A stretch of DNA of 64,000 nt from Aurantibacter_A sp039941195 (GCF_039941195.1 NZ_JBDVFA010000021.1:24115-88114); one strand, 5' to 3'. Positions 9,539 to 19,800 are shown, counted from the first letter of the stretch. A program made the numbers and translations. The notes: a model not told the origin generated them from the letters alone.

Positions 9539-10615
9539 TTACTCTGCGTAAAGCGCTAAATGTGTCAAAACCGATTGTGGTTTTTCAAACTTATAATCAA
9601 TATGCTCACCACTCTTGACCATTCTTATACCTTCCAACAATATTTTGTCCTTCTCTGCAAGACCTTTTTCTACCGCAAAAAGATGTGGTAACTCGGCGCT
9701 TATTGTAATTTCTTTCTGATGTACATTATTTTCGTCATCAACTACAAAAACAAACTTTTTATCTAATACTTCGAAAGTGGCTTTTTGTGGAATAAGTAAT
9801 GCATTTTCTAAAGGAACCGTAAGTATTACACTCCCTGTCTCGCCATGACGTAAAATACGATCCGGATTTGGAAATGTAGCTCTAAAAGCAATATTACCAG
9901 TCTCGTTATTAAACTCTCCTTCGATGGTCTCTACAATGCCAATCTGATTAAACAGCTTATTATTTGCCATTAATAGCTTTACCGACTCCTTACTGTCTTT
10001 AGCGGTACTCATAATATAATCTAAATACTCAGATTCTGGGACATTAAAGTACACCCACATTTTACTATTATCTGATAAACTAGTTAGCATTTCACCCTCA
10101 TCTAAGAGACTTCCTTCTCTAACATGCAGATGATTCATTAAACCATCGAAAGGCGCTGATATATTGGTAAATCCAAGGTGCGTTTTAGCCATTGTAACTT
10201 CAGCTTGTGCTTTTGCATATTCCGCCTTAGACATGGCCAATTCATTGGGTGAAACAACATCACTATCTGCTAATAGCTTTGTGTTTTTATATTCAATTTC
10301 TGCTACATTAGCCTCGGCCTCTGCTTTAGATAACTCTGCCTCATACACGTTAGGCATAATTTGAAACATGGGCTGACCTTTTTTTACCAGTTGACCTTCA
10401 TCAACAAATATTTTTTTCAAATACCCCTTTTCTAAGGCACGAACTTCTATATGCCGAATTGAATGAATTTGACAGACATAATCTTTGGTAATAACTGTAT
10501 CTAATTTAATGGGGCTAGAAACTAAATGCTTTATTGATTTATGTTCCTCTTTTTTATGGTGATTGCAACTAACAAATAAGAAGTTTGCAACCAAGAATAA
10601 TATTATTGGCTTCAT
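9539..10615 (-). CDS. RND efflux periplasmic adaptor (membrane fusion lipoprotein)
   Basis: 358 residues. Lipoprotein signal with Cys at residue 17 (LFVSC). Architecture follows AcrA: beta/lipoyl half (VRALEKGYLKKIFVDEGQLVKKGQPMF region), coiled-coil hairpin (about 95-145, rich in Ala/Glu), second lipoyl half (ISAPFDGLMNHLHVREGSLLDEGE), then beta-barrel and membrane-proximal domains. First gene of the operon; 24 bases separate it from the RND gene. Anchored in the inner membrane, it bridges pump and channel. Confidence 0.93.
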   Translation of the reverse strand: MKPIILFLVANFLFVSCNHHKKEEHKSIKHLVSSPIKLDTVITKDYVCQIHSIRHIEVRALEKGYLKKIFVDEGQLVKKGQPMFQIMPNVYEAELSKAEAEANVAEIEYKNTKLLADSDVVSPNELAMSKAEYAKAQAEVTMAKTHLGFTNISAPFDGLMNHLHVREGSLLDEGEMLTSLSDNSKMWVYFNVPESEYLDYIMSTAKDSKESVKLLMANNKLFNQIGIVETIEGEFNNETGNIAFRATFPNPDRILRHGETGSVILTVPLENALLIPQKATFEVLDKKFVFVVDDENNVHQKEITISAELPHLFAVEKGLAEKDKILLEGIRMVKSGEHIDYKFEKPQSVLTHLALYAE

Positions 10616-10742
10616 TTAGAATGTAATTTAAATGTATTGGATAATTAAAATTGAGCACAAAAAAGAATTAATTTCAATCTTATTGTACTCTTAAGTTTAA
10701 ATGTAAGTGTCCATAGAAATATAGAACCCTATCTCAATAAAA

Positions 10743-11138
10743 TCACAATCTAAAAACCTGGAATTGAAGATATAGTTGATTTGATACTTTGTTTATTGGA
10801 GTATCAAATTGTTTTTCTGAAGTATATAAATCTAAAAGTGAATAACATAAAAATGATGAAAAATATGCATGAGACATAGCTCTATGAGCATCATTCTCTA
10901 CCGCAGTCTCTTCTTCTTCCTTATCAAACTCAGCCATTTCAGCTAAAAGTTCTAGCCCATGGGTATTAAGCACTTTTGCTTCCGCTTTTAAGTATACCGA
11001 TGATAAATCTATTTTTGAAGATATTATCCCTGTATCTGAAGATGAAGCATAAACAGCACCATAACTATTAGTGGTCTGCAAACCTATTACTAACAAAAAG
11101 AATGTTAGCAGTTTATAAAAATTATGCAATTTCAACAT
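10743..11138 (-). CDS. Hypothetical exported protein
   Basis: 131 residues. A signal peptide is obvious (KLLTFFLLVIGLQTTNSYG). The mature part has an acidic patch (EFDKEEEETAVE) followed by NDAHRAMSHAYFSSFLCYSLLDLY, which resembles a short conserved tail but matches no family I can name. It lies 127 bases upstream of the adaptor gene in the same orientation, so it may share regulation with the efflux operon, and it is divergent from the MbnP locus. Confidence 0.6.
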   Translation of the reverse strand: MLKLHNFYKLLTFFLLVIGLQTTNSYGAVYASSSDTGIISSKIDLSSVYLKAEAKVLNTHGLELLAEMAEFDKEEEETAVENDAHRAMSHAYFSSFLCYSLLDLYTSEKQFDTPINKVSNQLYLQFQVFRL

Positions 11139-11237
11139 ATAGAGCGCTAATTTATAGCGGATACTTTAACTAGCACAAATAAACGTGATATTTTTTTGTT
11201 AATGACATTTTTCATAAATAATATTTAAAATAATAAT

Positions 11238-11245
11238 AACTTTGC
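11238..11245 (+). promoter_or_regulatory. Bacteroidota -7 box of the MbnP/MbnH locus
   Basis: TAACTTTG matches the Bacteroidota sigma-A -7 consensus TAnnTTTG. It sits 13 bases before the proposed TTG start of the first gene, which would give a very short or nearly leaderless transcript. Confidence 0.55.
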
Positions 11246-11258
11246 AAAAAGCATTTCA

Positions 11259-11636
11259 TTGAATCGATTCATTGCCATTCTACTTCTTATATGTTTCCAT
11301 GTCCAGCCGGCTATGGTAATATCGGTATGGGTAGATTATGGCGCGAATAATGACTATATAAAAGAAGTACTTTGTATTAACAAATACAAGCCGAAACTAG
11401 AATGTAATGGTAAATGCTATTTGGCTACAATGCTAAAGAAGGAATCGCAAAAAAAAGAATCTAAAGAAAAAGCTATTTTTAGCGAAGCAAATATTACACC
11501 AGTATTTTTTGTTTCTTACCCTGAAGTAGTTTTTAATAGCATCGATGATTCAACAACATTAGAAAATTTCATCTATACGAATCACTACGAGTTACTTCAT
11601 TTATCGAAAAACGATAGACCCCCTATCTCCTCTTAG
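11259..11636 (+). CDS. Small exported cysteine-containing protein of the MbnP locus
   Basis: 125 residues from a TTG start; no ATG lies upstream in frame after the promoter, and the TTG start gives a proper signal peptide (FIAILLLICFHVQPA). The mature part carries Cys39, Cys49 and Cys53 in a pattern C-x9-C-x3-C (LECNGKCYL), then a Lys/Glu-rich helix. Proteins with this CNGKCYL signature occur widely in Bacteroidota, often near metal or copper genes, but have no assigned function. It is followed 124 bases later by the MbnP gene. A role in metal handling at the membrane is inference from the Cys pattern and position. Confidence 0.65.
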   Translation: MNRFIAILLLICFHVQPAMVISVWVDYGANNDYIKEVLCINKYKPKLECNGKCYLATMLKKESQKKESKEKAIFSEANITPVFFVSYPEVVFNSIDDSTTLENFIYTNHYELLHLSKNDRPPISS

Positions 11637-11760
11637 TTCCTTTTACATTACAGCATTTCGCTGAATGTCTTCCAAATACTATTTAAATTTTAAAACAATC
11701 ACTATTGGTGAATGGAGGTTTTACAATACGCTCCATCATCAATACACAATATACTTATAA

Positions 11761-12558
11761 ATGAAAATCACAAATATTTTCGCATCACTATTACTTTGCG
11801 CCACCATATTATCATGCTCAAATGATGATGATTCCGATGGATTATTAGACGGACAAACTGGCGATGTAGTAATAAAGTTTGACAATGGAGTTGGTGACCA
11901 AGATTTCATCTTTGATGTTTCTTATGACAAATCATCAGACGAAACATATAAAGTTACTTCACTAAAATATTTAGTTAGTAATATTGAATTAACAGAGGCC
12001 GACGGTACAACTTTTATGTATCCAGTTGATGAGAATGCCTTTATAGTTGATGAAGCTGATGCTAATAATGCCGGTGAAATATGGATTACTTTAACTGATG
12101 TACCTGCTGCAGATTACACTAAAATATCATTTGGCGTGGGTATTGACCAAGAACGATACGCAAAAGGTGCAGACGGACAAGGAGATTTAATGGCTGTGGC
12201 ACAAGAAAAAGAAATGTTATGGTCTTGGGCAACTGGTTTCCGCTTTATTCGTTTGGACGGTGTTTACTCTGATGGCGCAGTAACTGACGAAGCATTAAAC
12301 ATTCACATGGGTAGTGTAGGTACGAGTTTAGATAACTACCGCGAGGTAAACCTAGATATGCCTAACACTATTCTAATAAGAGAAACATCCACACCTGAAG
12401 TTCACGTTAAAGCTGATATTGCTCAAGTTTTTGATGGCTCAACTTCTGTTGTATTATCTGAAGGGTTTAGCCAAGTGCATACTGATGAAGCTACAACTCC
12501 AGTAATTGCCAATAACATCCAAGGAATGTTCATGGTACATCATGTACACAACGAATAG
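11761..12558 (+). CDS. MbnP family lipoprotein (copper-binding type)
   Basis: 265 residues. Lipobox ends LSCS with Cys19. The mature protein has the MbnP pattern: GDVVIKFDNGVGDQDF early on, SLKYLVSNIEL at about 67-77, and the MLWSWATGFRFIRL segment with Trp154 and Trp156. In MbnP proteins a tryptophan is oxidised to kynurenine by the partner di-heme enzyme MbnH and the product binds copper (established for methanotroph proteins). Which Trp is used here is not visible; 154/156 are the natural candidates. Located outside the cytoplasm as a lipoprotein. Next gene encodes the MbnH partner. Confidence 0.85.
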   Translation: MKITNIFASLLLCATILSCSNDDDSDGLLDGQTGDVVIKFDNGVGDQDFIFDVSYDKSSDETYKVTSLKYLVSNIELTEADGTTFMYPVDENAFIVDEADANNAGEIWITLTDVPAADYTKISFGVGIDQERYAKGADGQGDLMAVAQEKEMLWSWATGFRFIRLDGVYSDGAVTDEALNIHMGSVGTSLDNYREVNLDMPNTILIRETSTPEVHVKADIAQVFDGSTSVVLSEGFSQVHTDEATTPVIANNIQGMFMVHHVHNE

Positions 12559-12571
12559 TTTATAAATAATA

Positions 12572-12602
12572 TGCCGCAGTATATATAGCTGCGGCACTTT
12601 TT
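12572..12602 (+). terminator. Hairpin with T-run between MbnP and MbnH genes
   Basis: TGCCGCAG at 12572-12579 pairs perfectly with CTGCGGCA at 12589-12596 around a 9-base loop and is followed by CTTTTTA. It looks like an intrinsic terminator inside an otherwise co-directional cluster, 14 bases after the MbnP stop and 12 bases before the MbnH start; partial readthrough would give more MbnP than MbnH. Confidence 0.7.
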
Positions 12603-12613
12603 ACCATTATGCT

Positions 12614-13663
12614 ATGGATAACAAAATCTATTTATTGCTTAGCTGTTTGGTTTTTTTATGGAGTTGTGATTCTGACACTCCAGAAATTAGCTATTCGCCA
12701 ACTTATTTACAGGTTGAGCAACCAGAGAATTTTCCAGAGATAAAATATATCCTGGATAATAACCCTGTCACACAGGACGGCTTTGACTTAGGAAAAAAAT
12801 TGTTTTATGAAGGCAAACTCTCATCTAACGATGCAATTCCTTGTGCATTTTGCCACGAGCAAGCATTTGCCTTTACCCATCACGGGCATACTTTAAGTCA
12901 TGGTGTTAATGGTGGAATCGGATTTCGAAATTCACCACCAATTCAAAATCTAGCTTACTTTTCTGATTTTATGTGGGATGGTGCTGCTTCTCATTTAGAT
13001 TTACAACCTATTATTCCAATAACTAGTGAATTAGAAATGGGCGAAACGCTATCTAATATCGTATTAAAATTAAAAGAAGACCCCTATTATCAATCGCAAT
13101 TTCAATTGGCATTTGAAGATGGTGAAATTAATAGTGAAAATATTTTAAAAGCATTATCGCAATTTATGCTAATGATGGTTTCATCAAATTCTAAGTATGA
13201 TAAATACATTAGAAATGAAGCAGGCACTACACTATCTGAAACAGAGCTTCAAGGGCAAGGTGTTTTTCAAGAAAAATGTATTTCATGTCATTCTACCGAT
13301 TTATTTACAGATCAGAGTTATCGAAATACTGGATTACCAATAAATCCAAAATTAGATGATAAAGGTCGTTACAATGTACTTGAAAACCCCGAAGATTTAT
13401 ACAAATTTAAGGTGCCCAGTTTACGAAATATTGAAAAGACTTTTCCATACATGCATGATGGTAGATTTGCTACACTTGAAGCTGTTTTAAACTTTTACGA
13501 CAGTGGCATGGTAGATAATGGCAATGTTGATGAAAGTCTATTGAGAGACGACGGAAGTTTTGGCATATCACTTACGGAAAACGAAAAAGTACAACTTGTT
13601 GCCTTTTTAAAAACATTTACAGACGACGAATTTTTAAACGACACACGATTTGCAGAATATTAA
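12614..13663 (+). CDS. MbnH-like di-heme cytochrome c peroxidase/MauG family
   Basis: 349 residues. Lipoprotein-like N-terminus (LVFLWSC, Cys18). Two heme-binding motifs are present: CAFCH at 77-81 and CISCH at 222-226, plus the MHDGRF segment around residue 280 that supplies the distal ligand region in bacterial cytochrome c peroxidases and MauG. Length and order fit MbnH/MauG. By analogy it converts a Trp of the neighbouring MbnP to kynurenine using a high-valent di-heme state. A role as a plain peroxidase cannot be excluded, but adjacency to MbnP favours MbnH. The stop overlaps the start of the next gene by 14 bases. Confidence 0.85.
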   Translation: MDNKIYLLLSCLVFLWSCDSDTPEISYSPTYLQVEQPENFPEIKYILDNNPVTQDGFDLGKKLFYEGKLSSNDAIPCAFCHEQAFAFTHHGHTLSHGVNGGIGFRNSPPIQNLAYFSDFMWDGAASHLDLQPIIPITSELEMGETLSNIVLKLKEDPYYQSQFQLAFEDGEINSENILKALSQFMLMMVSSNSKYDKYIRNEAGTTLSETELQGQGVFQEKCISCHSTDLFTDQSYRNTGLPINPKLDDKGRYNVLENPEDLYKFKVPSLRNIEKTFPYMHDGRFATLEAVLNFYDSGMVDNGNVDESLLRDDGSFGISLTENEKVQLVAFLKTFTDDEFLNDTRFAEY

Positions 13664-14642
13664 AACATCTCTAGCTATATTTCTACTTTCTCTTGCATGT
13701 TCTATAAGTATAGCATCCGAACCTGAACCATGCACTCATAATCATGACATGTTATTCATGAAACCTTTCTGTGATTTATGCGGATGCGCAACGAGTAGCG
13801 GGAGTTCTGGTTTTGGAACACTTTCCAATTCAAATTTTATTGGGCTAAGATACACACATCAAAGTTTTGAATCGAGAGATGGAATATTTACGAATTCACC
13901 GAGCAGTCATGAATATTTAAACACCTATCAACTATGGGCACAAATACCATTAACTCAAAAATTCTATGCGACGGCGAGTTTGCCTTTTCAAGATTTAAAT
14001 CGAACATTCGATAATGGATCATCAGACGAAGCTCTAAATGGAATAGGCGATGCTAGTGTTGTTGGATGGTTTAAATTGCAATTTTTCAAAAAGGAAACTA
14101 ACGATTCTATACCCTACCCCGTAACAAAACCACTTTCTAATCATTCTATACAAATAGGAATTGGCGCAAAATTACCTACAGGTGAATTTGAAGAACGACT
14201 AACTGATCGCGTTAATCCTGGATTTCAAGTTGGTACTGGTAGTTTAGATGGTATTTTCTCATTAGGTTATAATTATGGTGGAGAAAAAATAGGCTTTAGC
14301 TCAATTTTCACATATTACTTAAAAGGAGAAAACAAAAATGATTACCGTTATGGAAATCAATTTAATTATTCTGGCAATGCCTATTACAGAATACCATTTA
14401 TGAAATCTGCATTAATGCCTTTTATCGGTCTCTCTGGAGATATATACGAAGAAATTGAACAATATGACGAAACACAAGCCGATACTGATGGACGGATTTT
14501 AAACGGTACGTTTGGCGCAGAATATGCAGTTGGAAAATTCATAATTGGTGCAAATGCTGCTATTCCTATTTCCCAAGATCTTTTTGGTGGAAATGTTAAT
14601 GCCAATGAACGCTTGAGTGTTTATGTTAATTTTGCGTTATAA
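13650..14642 (+). CDS. Outer-membrane beta-barrel (transporter-type) protein of the MbnP locus
   Basis: 330 residues from a TTG start that overlaps the MbnH gene by 14 bases; this start yields a proper signal peptide (SLAIFLLSLACSISIA). The mature N-terminus contains a histidine pair and a cysteine cluster CDLCGC at about 47-52. The rest is alternating amphipathic beta strands ending in a typical C-terminal Phe-x-Leu strand (NFAL), as in outer-membrane barrels. Proteins of this type with a CGC motif often sit next to MbnP/MbnH. A function as a metal or metallophore pore is inference from context. Confidence 0.7.
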   Translation: MQNIKTSLAIFLLSLACSISIASEPEPCTHNHDMLFMKPFCDLCGCATSSGSSGFGTLSNSNFIGLRYTHQSFESRDGIFTNSPSSHEYLNTYQLWAQIPLTQKFYATASLPFQDLNRTFDNGSSDEALNGIGDASVVGWFKLQFFKKETNDSIPYPVTKPLSNHSIQIGIGAKLPTGEFEERLTDRVNPGFQVGTGSLDGIFSLGYNYGGEKIGFSSIFTYYLKGENKNDYRYGNQFNYSGNAYYRIPFMKSALMPFIGLSGDIYEEIEQYDETQADTDGRILNGTFGAEYAVGKFIIGANAAIPISQDLFGGNVNANERLSVYVNFAL

Positions 14643-14654
14643 ATCTACTATTAT

Positions 14655-15560
14655 TTAAGAGCTAACAGCTTTTGATTGGAGTTCCAATTTTTGTTTCTTC
14701 CTAAAAACTTTAGGAGTTACGCCTACAGCTTTTTTAAATGTTTTTGTAAAGTATGAATTATCATAAAAATTGAAGAAATGAGCAATTTCTTCACTACTCA
14801 TATCCGTATATACTAGATATCTTTTTATTTCTATAATCAACTTTTCATTGATCAGCTCACTTACGCTCTTGCCCATAGCTTTTTTGGTAATGCGGTTAAG
14901 GTTTTGCGGTGTCATATATAATTGAGCGGCATAATCTACCACACTTCTATTGTTTTTAAACTGTTTGTTAATTAAAGACTCTAAAGCCATCATATGCTGG
15001 GTGTCAACAGTTACTTTGTTTTCTTTTGAAGCTCGATAAAGTCTTGATAGTTTTACGAGAATTTGGGTGAGTTGAGCTTCAAGCATTTCGTATTTTAGAA
15101 AGTCATCATTCACATATTCTATGTCCATTTTATTTATAAATCGTTGAAACATCAGTAAATCTTCTTCTGATAATTCAATAAAAGGCTCACTTAAAAATCT
15201 ATTGAAAATAGGTAAAGATTGTAACCATTGTTGCGCTCCATGTCTTAATATAAAGTCTGCTTGAAAGAGTACGCCAATACCTTCTGTAAACTCACCATTA
15301 ATAGCGAAAACTTGCCCAGGGCTTCCAAAATAGACCGTGTTTTTTTTGGGTTTATAACTATTGAAATCAATATTTAGCTCACTATTACTTTCCACAAAAA
15401 ATGAGATGCCGTAGTTAACGTTTCTAAACGGATTGCCACTTTTTATGTATTCGGGCATATTTTCAGGCTTCAGTAAAATAAATTTCGGCTGAGTACTACT
15501 CTTTTGATTTGCGTAATCAGCGTACAGTTCCGGTATTCCAATTTGTGGTATATCTTCCAT
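14655..15560 (-). CDS. AraC-family transcriptional regulator
   Basis: 301 residues. N-terminal cupin-like sensing half (about 1-170) and a C-terminal AraC double helix-turn-helix (about 195-290), with the recognisable NLNRITKKAMGKSVSELI first helix pair and SSEEIAHFFNFYDNSYFTKTFKKAVG second pair. Transcribed divergently from the second RND efflux operon (182 bases between starts), so it most likely activates or represses that operon in response to a small ligand. Four TACCAT elements lie between the two start codons. Confidence 0.9.
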   Translation of the reverse strand: MEDIPQIGIPELYADYANQKSSTQPKFILLKPENMPEYIKSGNPFRNVNYGISFFVESNSELNIDFNSYKPKKNTVYFGSPGQVFAINGEFTEGIGVLFQADFILRHGAQQWLQSLPIFNRFLSEPFIELSEEDLLMFQRFINKMDIEYVNDDFLKYEMLEAQLTQILVKLSRLYRASKENKVTVDTQHMMALESLINKQFKNNRSVVDYAAQLYMTPQNLNRITKKAMGKSVSELINEKLIIEIKRYLVYTDMSSEEIAHFFNFYDNSYFTKTFKKAVGVTPKVFRKKQKLELQSKAVSS

Positions 15561-15562
15561 AA

Positions 15563-15669
15563 AAAATGGTATTTATTTATTTAAAACTACCATTTTATAA
15601 GCTAAATAGGCTTTTTTTACTGTATAATGTTCTAAAAATACCATAAATGGGTTTGTTCCTACCATTTTC
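15563..15669. promoter_or_regulatory. TACCAT element array (probable AraC-regulator sites)
   Basis: AAAATGGTA at 15563-15571 is the inverse of TACCATTTT at 15588-15596. Further copies start at 15639 (TACCATAAA) and 15660 (TACCATTTT). The last two are in direct orientation exactly 21 bp apart, the two-helical-turn spacing typical of AraC-family half-sites, and end about 17 bases before the -7 box of the efflux operon. The inverted copy lies right at the regulator's own start, which suggests autoregulation. Confidence 0.55.
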
Positions 15670-15685
15670 AACCCTATAACTGACT

Positions 15686-15693
15686 TAATTTTG
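15686..15693 (+). promoter_or_regulatory. -7 promoter box of the second efflux operon
   Basis: TAATTTTG fits TAnnTTTG and lies 48 bases before the ATG of the adaptor gene, directly downstream of the TACCAT direct repeat. Confidence 0.55.
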
Positions 15694-15741
15694 CACTCTT
15701 AAAATTGACAAACCTAAAATGATACTTAAATCCCTATTCAT

Positions 15742-16815
15742 ATGAAAGATAAACACCTACGGGCAACACTAAAAAGTGTTTCAATTGCTTTAATTCTTCT
15801 TATGGCTACAAGTTGCGGTAGCGAAGAAAAAAAGGTTACAAATAAAGTAATCAAAGTTGATGTTATGAATGTTGGTAGCAGTACCACTAATTCTGATGCA
15901 AATATAGAGTACTATGGTACTATTGAATCTGATGTATCAATTAATGCAAGTTTTCAGGTTTCGGGAACGGTATTGAATGTTCCGGTTCAAATAGGAGATT
16001 TTGTAAAGAAAAATCAATTGATCGCTCAAATAGACGGTACTATTTACTCCAGTCAATACGAACAGCAGTTGGCTCAAGAACGTTTGGCGAAAGAAAATTA
16101 TGAGCGTATAAACAAGGTATTTCAAAAAGGGAGTGTAGCAGAAATTAGAATGTTAGAGGCACGTTCGCAATATGAGCAAGCGCAGGCAGCAGCAAAAATG
16201 AACTATCAGAATGTACGTCACGCAAAACTATATGCACCTATGGATGGCTATATAAGCGATAAAATGATGGATGCCGGAGATTTGGCACAACCTGGGCAAC
16301 CTGTAGTTGAATTGGTGAATATAAAGACGGTTAAAGCTGTACTGCCTATTCCTGATAGTGAAATCAATACTATTTCTAAAGGAGATACTGCTTCTGTAGT
16401 AATCCCTTCTTTAGGTGATATGGATATTTCTGGTATTGTTAATGAAATTTCTATTCAATCGAATCAAGGTTCACCCGTATATACGGCTTATGTAAAATTG
16501 AACAATGCCGAAAAGAAAATAAAACCAGGTATGACCTGTACCGTAAGCTTTGAAAATAATGACAGTGGTAATGCAGAAGGGGAACTAACAATTATTATTC
16601 CTTCAGAAAGTATTGCGGTTACTGAAGATGATAAGCGTTTTGTATATGTTGTAAATGGTAATAGCGCAGATAGACGCTATGTGGAAACCGGTAAATTATA
16701 TGACGGTGGTATCGCTATTACAAAGGGTTTGAAAAAAGGTGACCAACTTATTGTTTCCGGTTACCACAAGCTTACCCAGAGTACACAGGTTGAAATCATT
16801 AATGACTCCAGATAA
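15742..16815 (+). CDS. RND efflux periplasmic adaptor (second system)
   Basis: 357 residues. Lipoprotein signal with Cys25 (MATSC). HlyD/AcrA-like layout: first lipoyl half (SFQVSGTVLNVPVQIGDFVKK), a short helical hairpin (about 105-155), second lipoyl half (YAPMDGYISDKMMDAGD), then beta-barrel and C-terminal domain. First gene of a three-gene operon controlled by the divergent AraC regulator. Ends 11 bases before the RND gene. Confidence 0.92.
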   Translation: MKDKHLRATLKSVSIALILLMATSCGSEEKKVTNKVIKVDVMNVGSSTTNSDANIEYYGTIESDVSINASFQVSGTVLNVPVQIGDFVKKNQLIAQIDGTIYSSQYEQQLAQERLAKENYERINKVFQKGSVAEIRMLEARSQYEQAQAAAKMNYQNVRHAKLYAPMDGYISDKMMDAGDLAQPGQPVVELVNIKTVKAVLPIPDSEINTISKGDTASVVIPSLGDMDISGIVNEISIQSNQGSPVYTAYVKLNNAEKKIKPGMTCTVSFENNDSGNAEGELTIIIPSESIAVTEDDKRFVYVVNGNSADRRYVETGKLYDGGIAITKGLKKGDQLIVSGYHKLTQSTQVEIINDSR

Positions 16816-16826
16816 TACAGCAGAAG

Positions 16827-19800
16827 ATGAAGAAAAAAAGCGGAGCCATAGATTGGGCATTTAAACACTCTACATTTCCTTTTGTACTAGTATTATCTTT
16901 TGTACTTATGGGAATATACGGGCTGTTAAATATGCCACGGAACGAATTTCCTGATTTCACGATACGACAAGGACTGATTATCGGGTCTTATCCGGGAGCT
17001 TCTTCCGATAAGGTTGCAGAAGAATTGACCTCTAAGGTAGAAGAGTTCTTATTCGGTTATAACGAAATTGACAAAACAAAAACCTATTCGTATTCAAAAG
17101 ATGGACTCATGTACATCTATGCTGAAGTATCGGATAAGATTGACCATAACGCCACAGAGCAATTTTGGAATAAGCTAAAGGCTGAAATTTTAATTTTTCA
17201 GCAGTTAGAATTACCTCGCGAAGTACAAGGTGTAATGGTGAATAGTGATTTTGGTAGTACAGCTGCATTAGTTTTGGGTGTTGAATCTGAAACCAGACCT
17301 TATAAAGACCTTCAGCGCCATGTAGAGGATATAGAAGACGAATTCAGGCAGATTGATAATTTGGCGAAAATTTCGCATTCTGGGGGACTTACAGAGCAAA
17401 TTGCTGTGTATGTAGATCAAGATAAATTGGCGAGTTACGGCATAACACCACAAGCGATTACGGCAAGCTTACAAAATCAAGGTGCTGTATTAGGCTCCGG
17501 GACTTTGGTGAGCTATACCAAGGAAAGACCTATATATCTTGAGACTACAATAAAGAACGAATCGGATATTGCACGCCAGGTAGTAAAAACCGAAGCGAAC
17601 GGTAATGTTATTAAAGTTCGTGATGTTGCCCGTGTGGTGCGTGAATATGATAATCCAGATTCATATTTGACCATGAACGGTACCAAGGGTATGATTATTA
17701 CCTTGGAGATGGCAAAAAAAGGAAACATTGTTCAGTTTGGTGATGAAATTGATGAACGACTTGATAAGATTATCAGCGAAATGCCCGATGATATTAAGAT
17801 TACCAAAATTGCCAATCAGCCAGAAGTAGTAGACCATTCTATCAGTCACTTTATGAAAGAATTCGGTTTTGCTTTGATTGGTGTAATCTTGGTGACCTTA
17901 TTGTTGCTTCCGGTTAGGGTTGCATCAGTAGCAGCGGCTACCATACCGATTACCATTGCGGCTACTTTGTGCATCATGTTCTTTTTAGGTATTGAACTGA
18001 ATACGGTAACCTTGGCGGCATTGATCGTAGTATTGGGTATCGTTGTTGATGATCCAATTGTAATTATTGACAACTACGTAGAGAAATTAGATGAGGGTAT
18101 GTCCATTCCTGAAGCTGCAGTAAGTAGTGCTAAAGAATTGTTCCCATCTGTATTTACGGCTACCTTGGCTATTTCGGCTACATTCTACCCGTTATTGTTC
18201 TTTATGGATGGTGTAGCATCAGATTTCATTAGTGCCTTCCCATATGTTATTATCATAGCATTGACTTTATCATTATTGATATCAATTCTTATTGTTCCAA
18301 TGATCAATTCCATCTTTATTAAAAAGGGACTTCATAATGATCCGGCGAATAAAGACAAGGATGGTAAAAAATCGATGCTTGATCGTTTGCAGTCCTTTTT
18401 TGATGCTGCAGTTAATAAAGCCATGGTGCATTATAGGATTACTATCTTTTCCGGTATTGCGGCTATAGTTATTGGGGTCTTACTTTTTGGAGGCGTAAGT
18501 CAACAGTTGTTCCCAAAGGTAGAACGTAACCAGTTCTCCATAGAAATTAGTTTAGCTCCTGGAAATAGTTTGGAAGAAACGGCAAAGGTCGTTACCGAAT
18601 TTGAAGAGATATTAAGTGCAGACGAACGTGTTACAGATTACACCAGTTTCATTGGGCAGAGTTCACCTCGTTTTCACACGCTTTATGCTCCTAATCTTCC
18701 TGCTAAAAATTATGCACAGATTCTAGTGACTACCATCACTGATGACGCTACCGTTGAAGTTTTGAACGACTACGATGAAAAGTATGCAGACATGTATCCG
18801 CAGGCTTATTTACGAATGAAACAATTAGATATGGCTGGTGTAAATGCACCAATTGAGGTTCGTATGTATGGCGAGGATATTGACATGTTGAAAAAATACA
18901 GTGATACTGTTATCAATATAGCCCGTGCAACACCAAATACCATCTGGAGTAGAACCGATTACGGTGATATGAAAGAAGCGGTACAGATGGACGTTAAATA
19001 TAACGAAGCCGCTAGGCTGGGTTTAAGCAATAGAGACATTGCCAATGCGGTTGCGGTAAATACAACGGGATTAAAAGCTACCGAAGTTTGGGAAAAGGAT
19101 TACCCAATTGACGTAACGATTAAAAGTGAAAATCAACACCGTCAAAATGTAACGGATCTAGAGCAATTATCAATTATTTCTCCGCAAAGAGGAGCTGCTA
19201 TTCCATTACGGCAGGTAGCGGACATATCTTCAGAATGGAACCAAGAAACCATCGTGAACAGAAATGGCATACGTTGTTTAACAGTTCGTGTTGATATTAC
19301 CAAAGATGCTGTTGCGAACGAGGTATTGGCAGAAATGATTCCTAATATCGATGCCATTGAGTTTCCGGAAGCCTTACGAATAGAATATGGAGGCGAGTAC
19401 GAGCTTCAAATTGAAAACAACAAACCAATGGGGCTTTCCTTGATGCTTAGTGTTGTTCTAATCTTCTTGATTCTATTGTGGCACTTTAAGAGTTTTATGC
19501 ATGCGGTTCTAAGTTTTATTACCATGCCTTTAAGTATTTTCGGTGCAGCTGTTGGTCTCTTATCAATGCAATATCCTTTCGGATTTACTTCTTTCTTGGG
19601 GCTATTGGCACTGTGTGGTATTGTAGTGAGAAACGGAATTATCTTAATCGATTATGCGGATGAGCTTAGACACGAACATAATTACAGTGTAAAGAAAGCG
19701 GCTATTCTTGCAGCCGAAAGACGTATGCGACCTATTTTCTTGACATCTTCTGCTGCTGCAGTTGGGGTAATACCCATGATTGTTAGTCGCTCAAGTTTAT

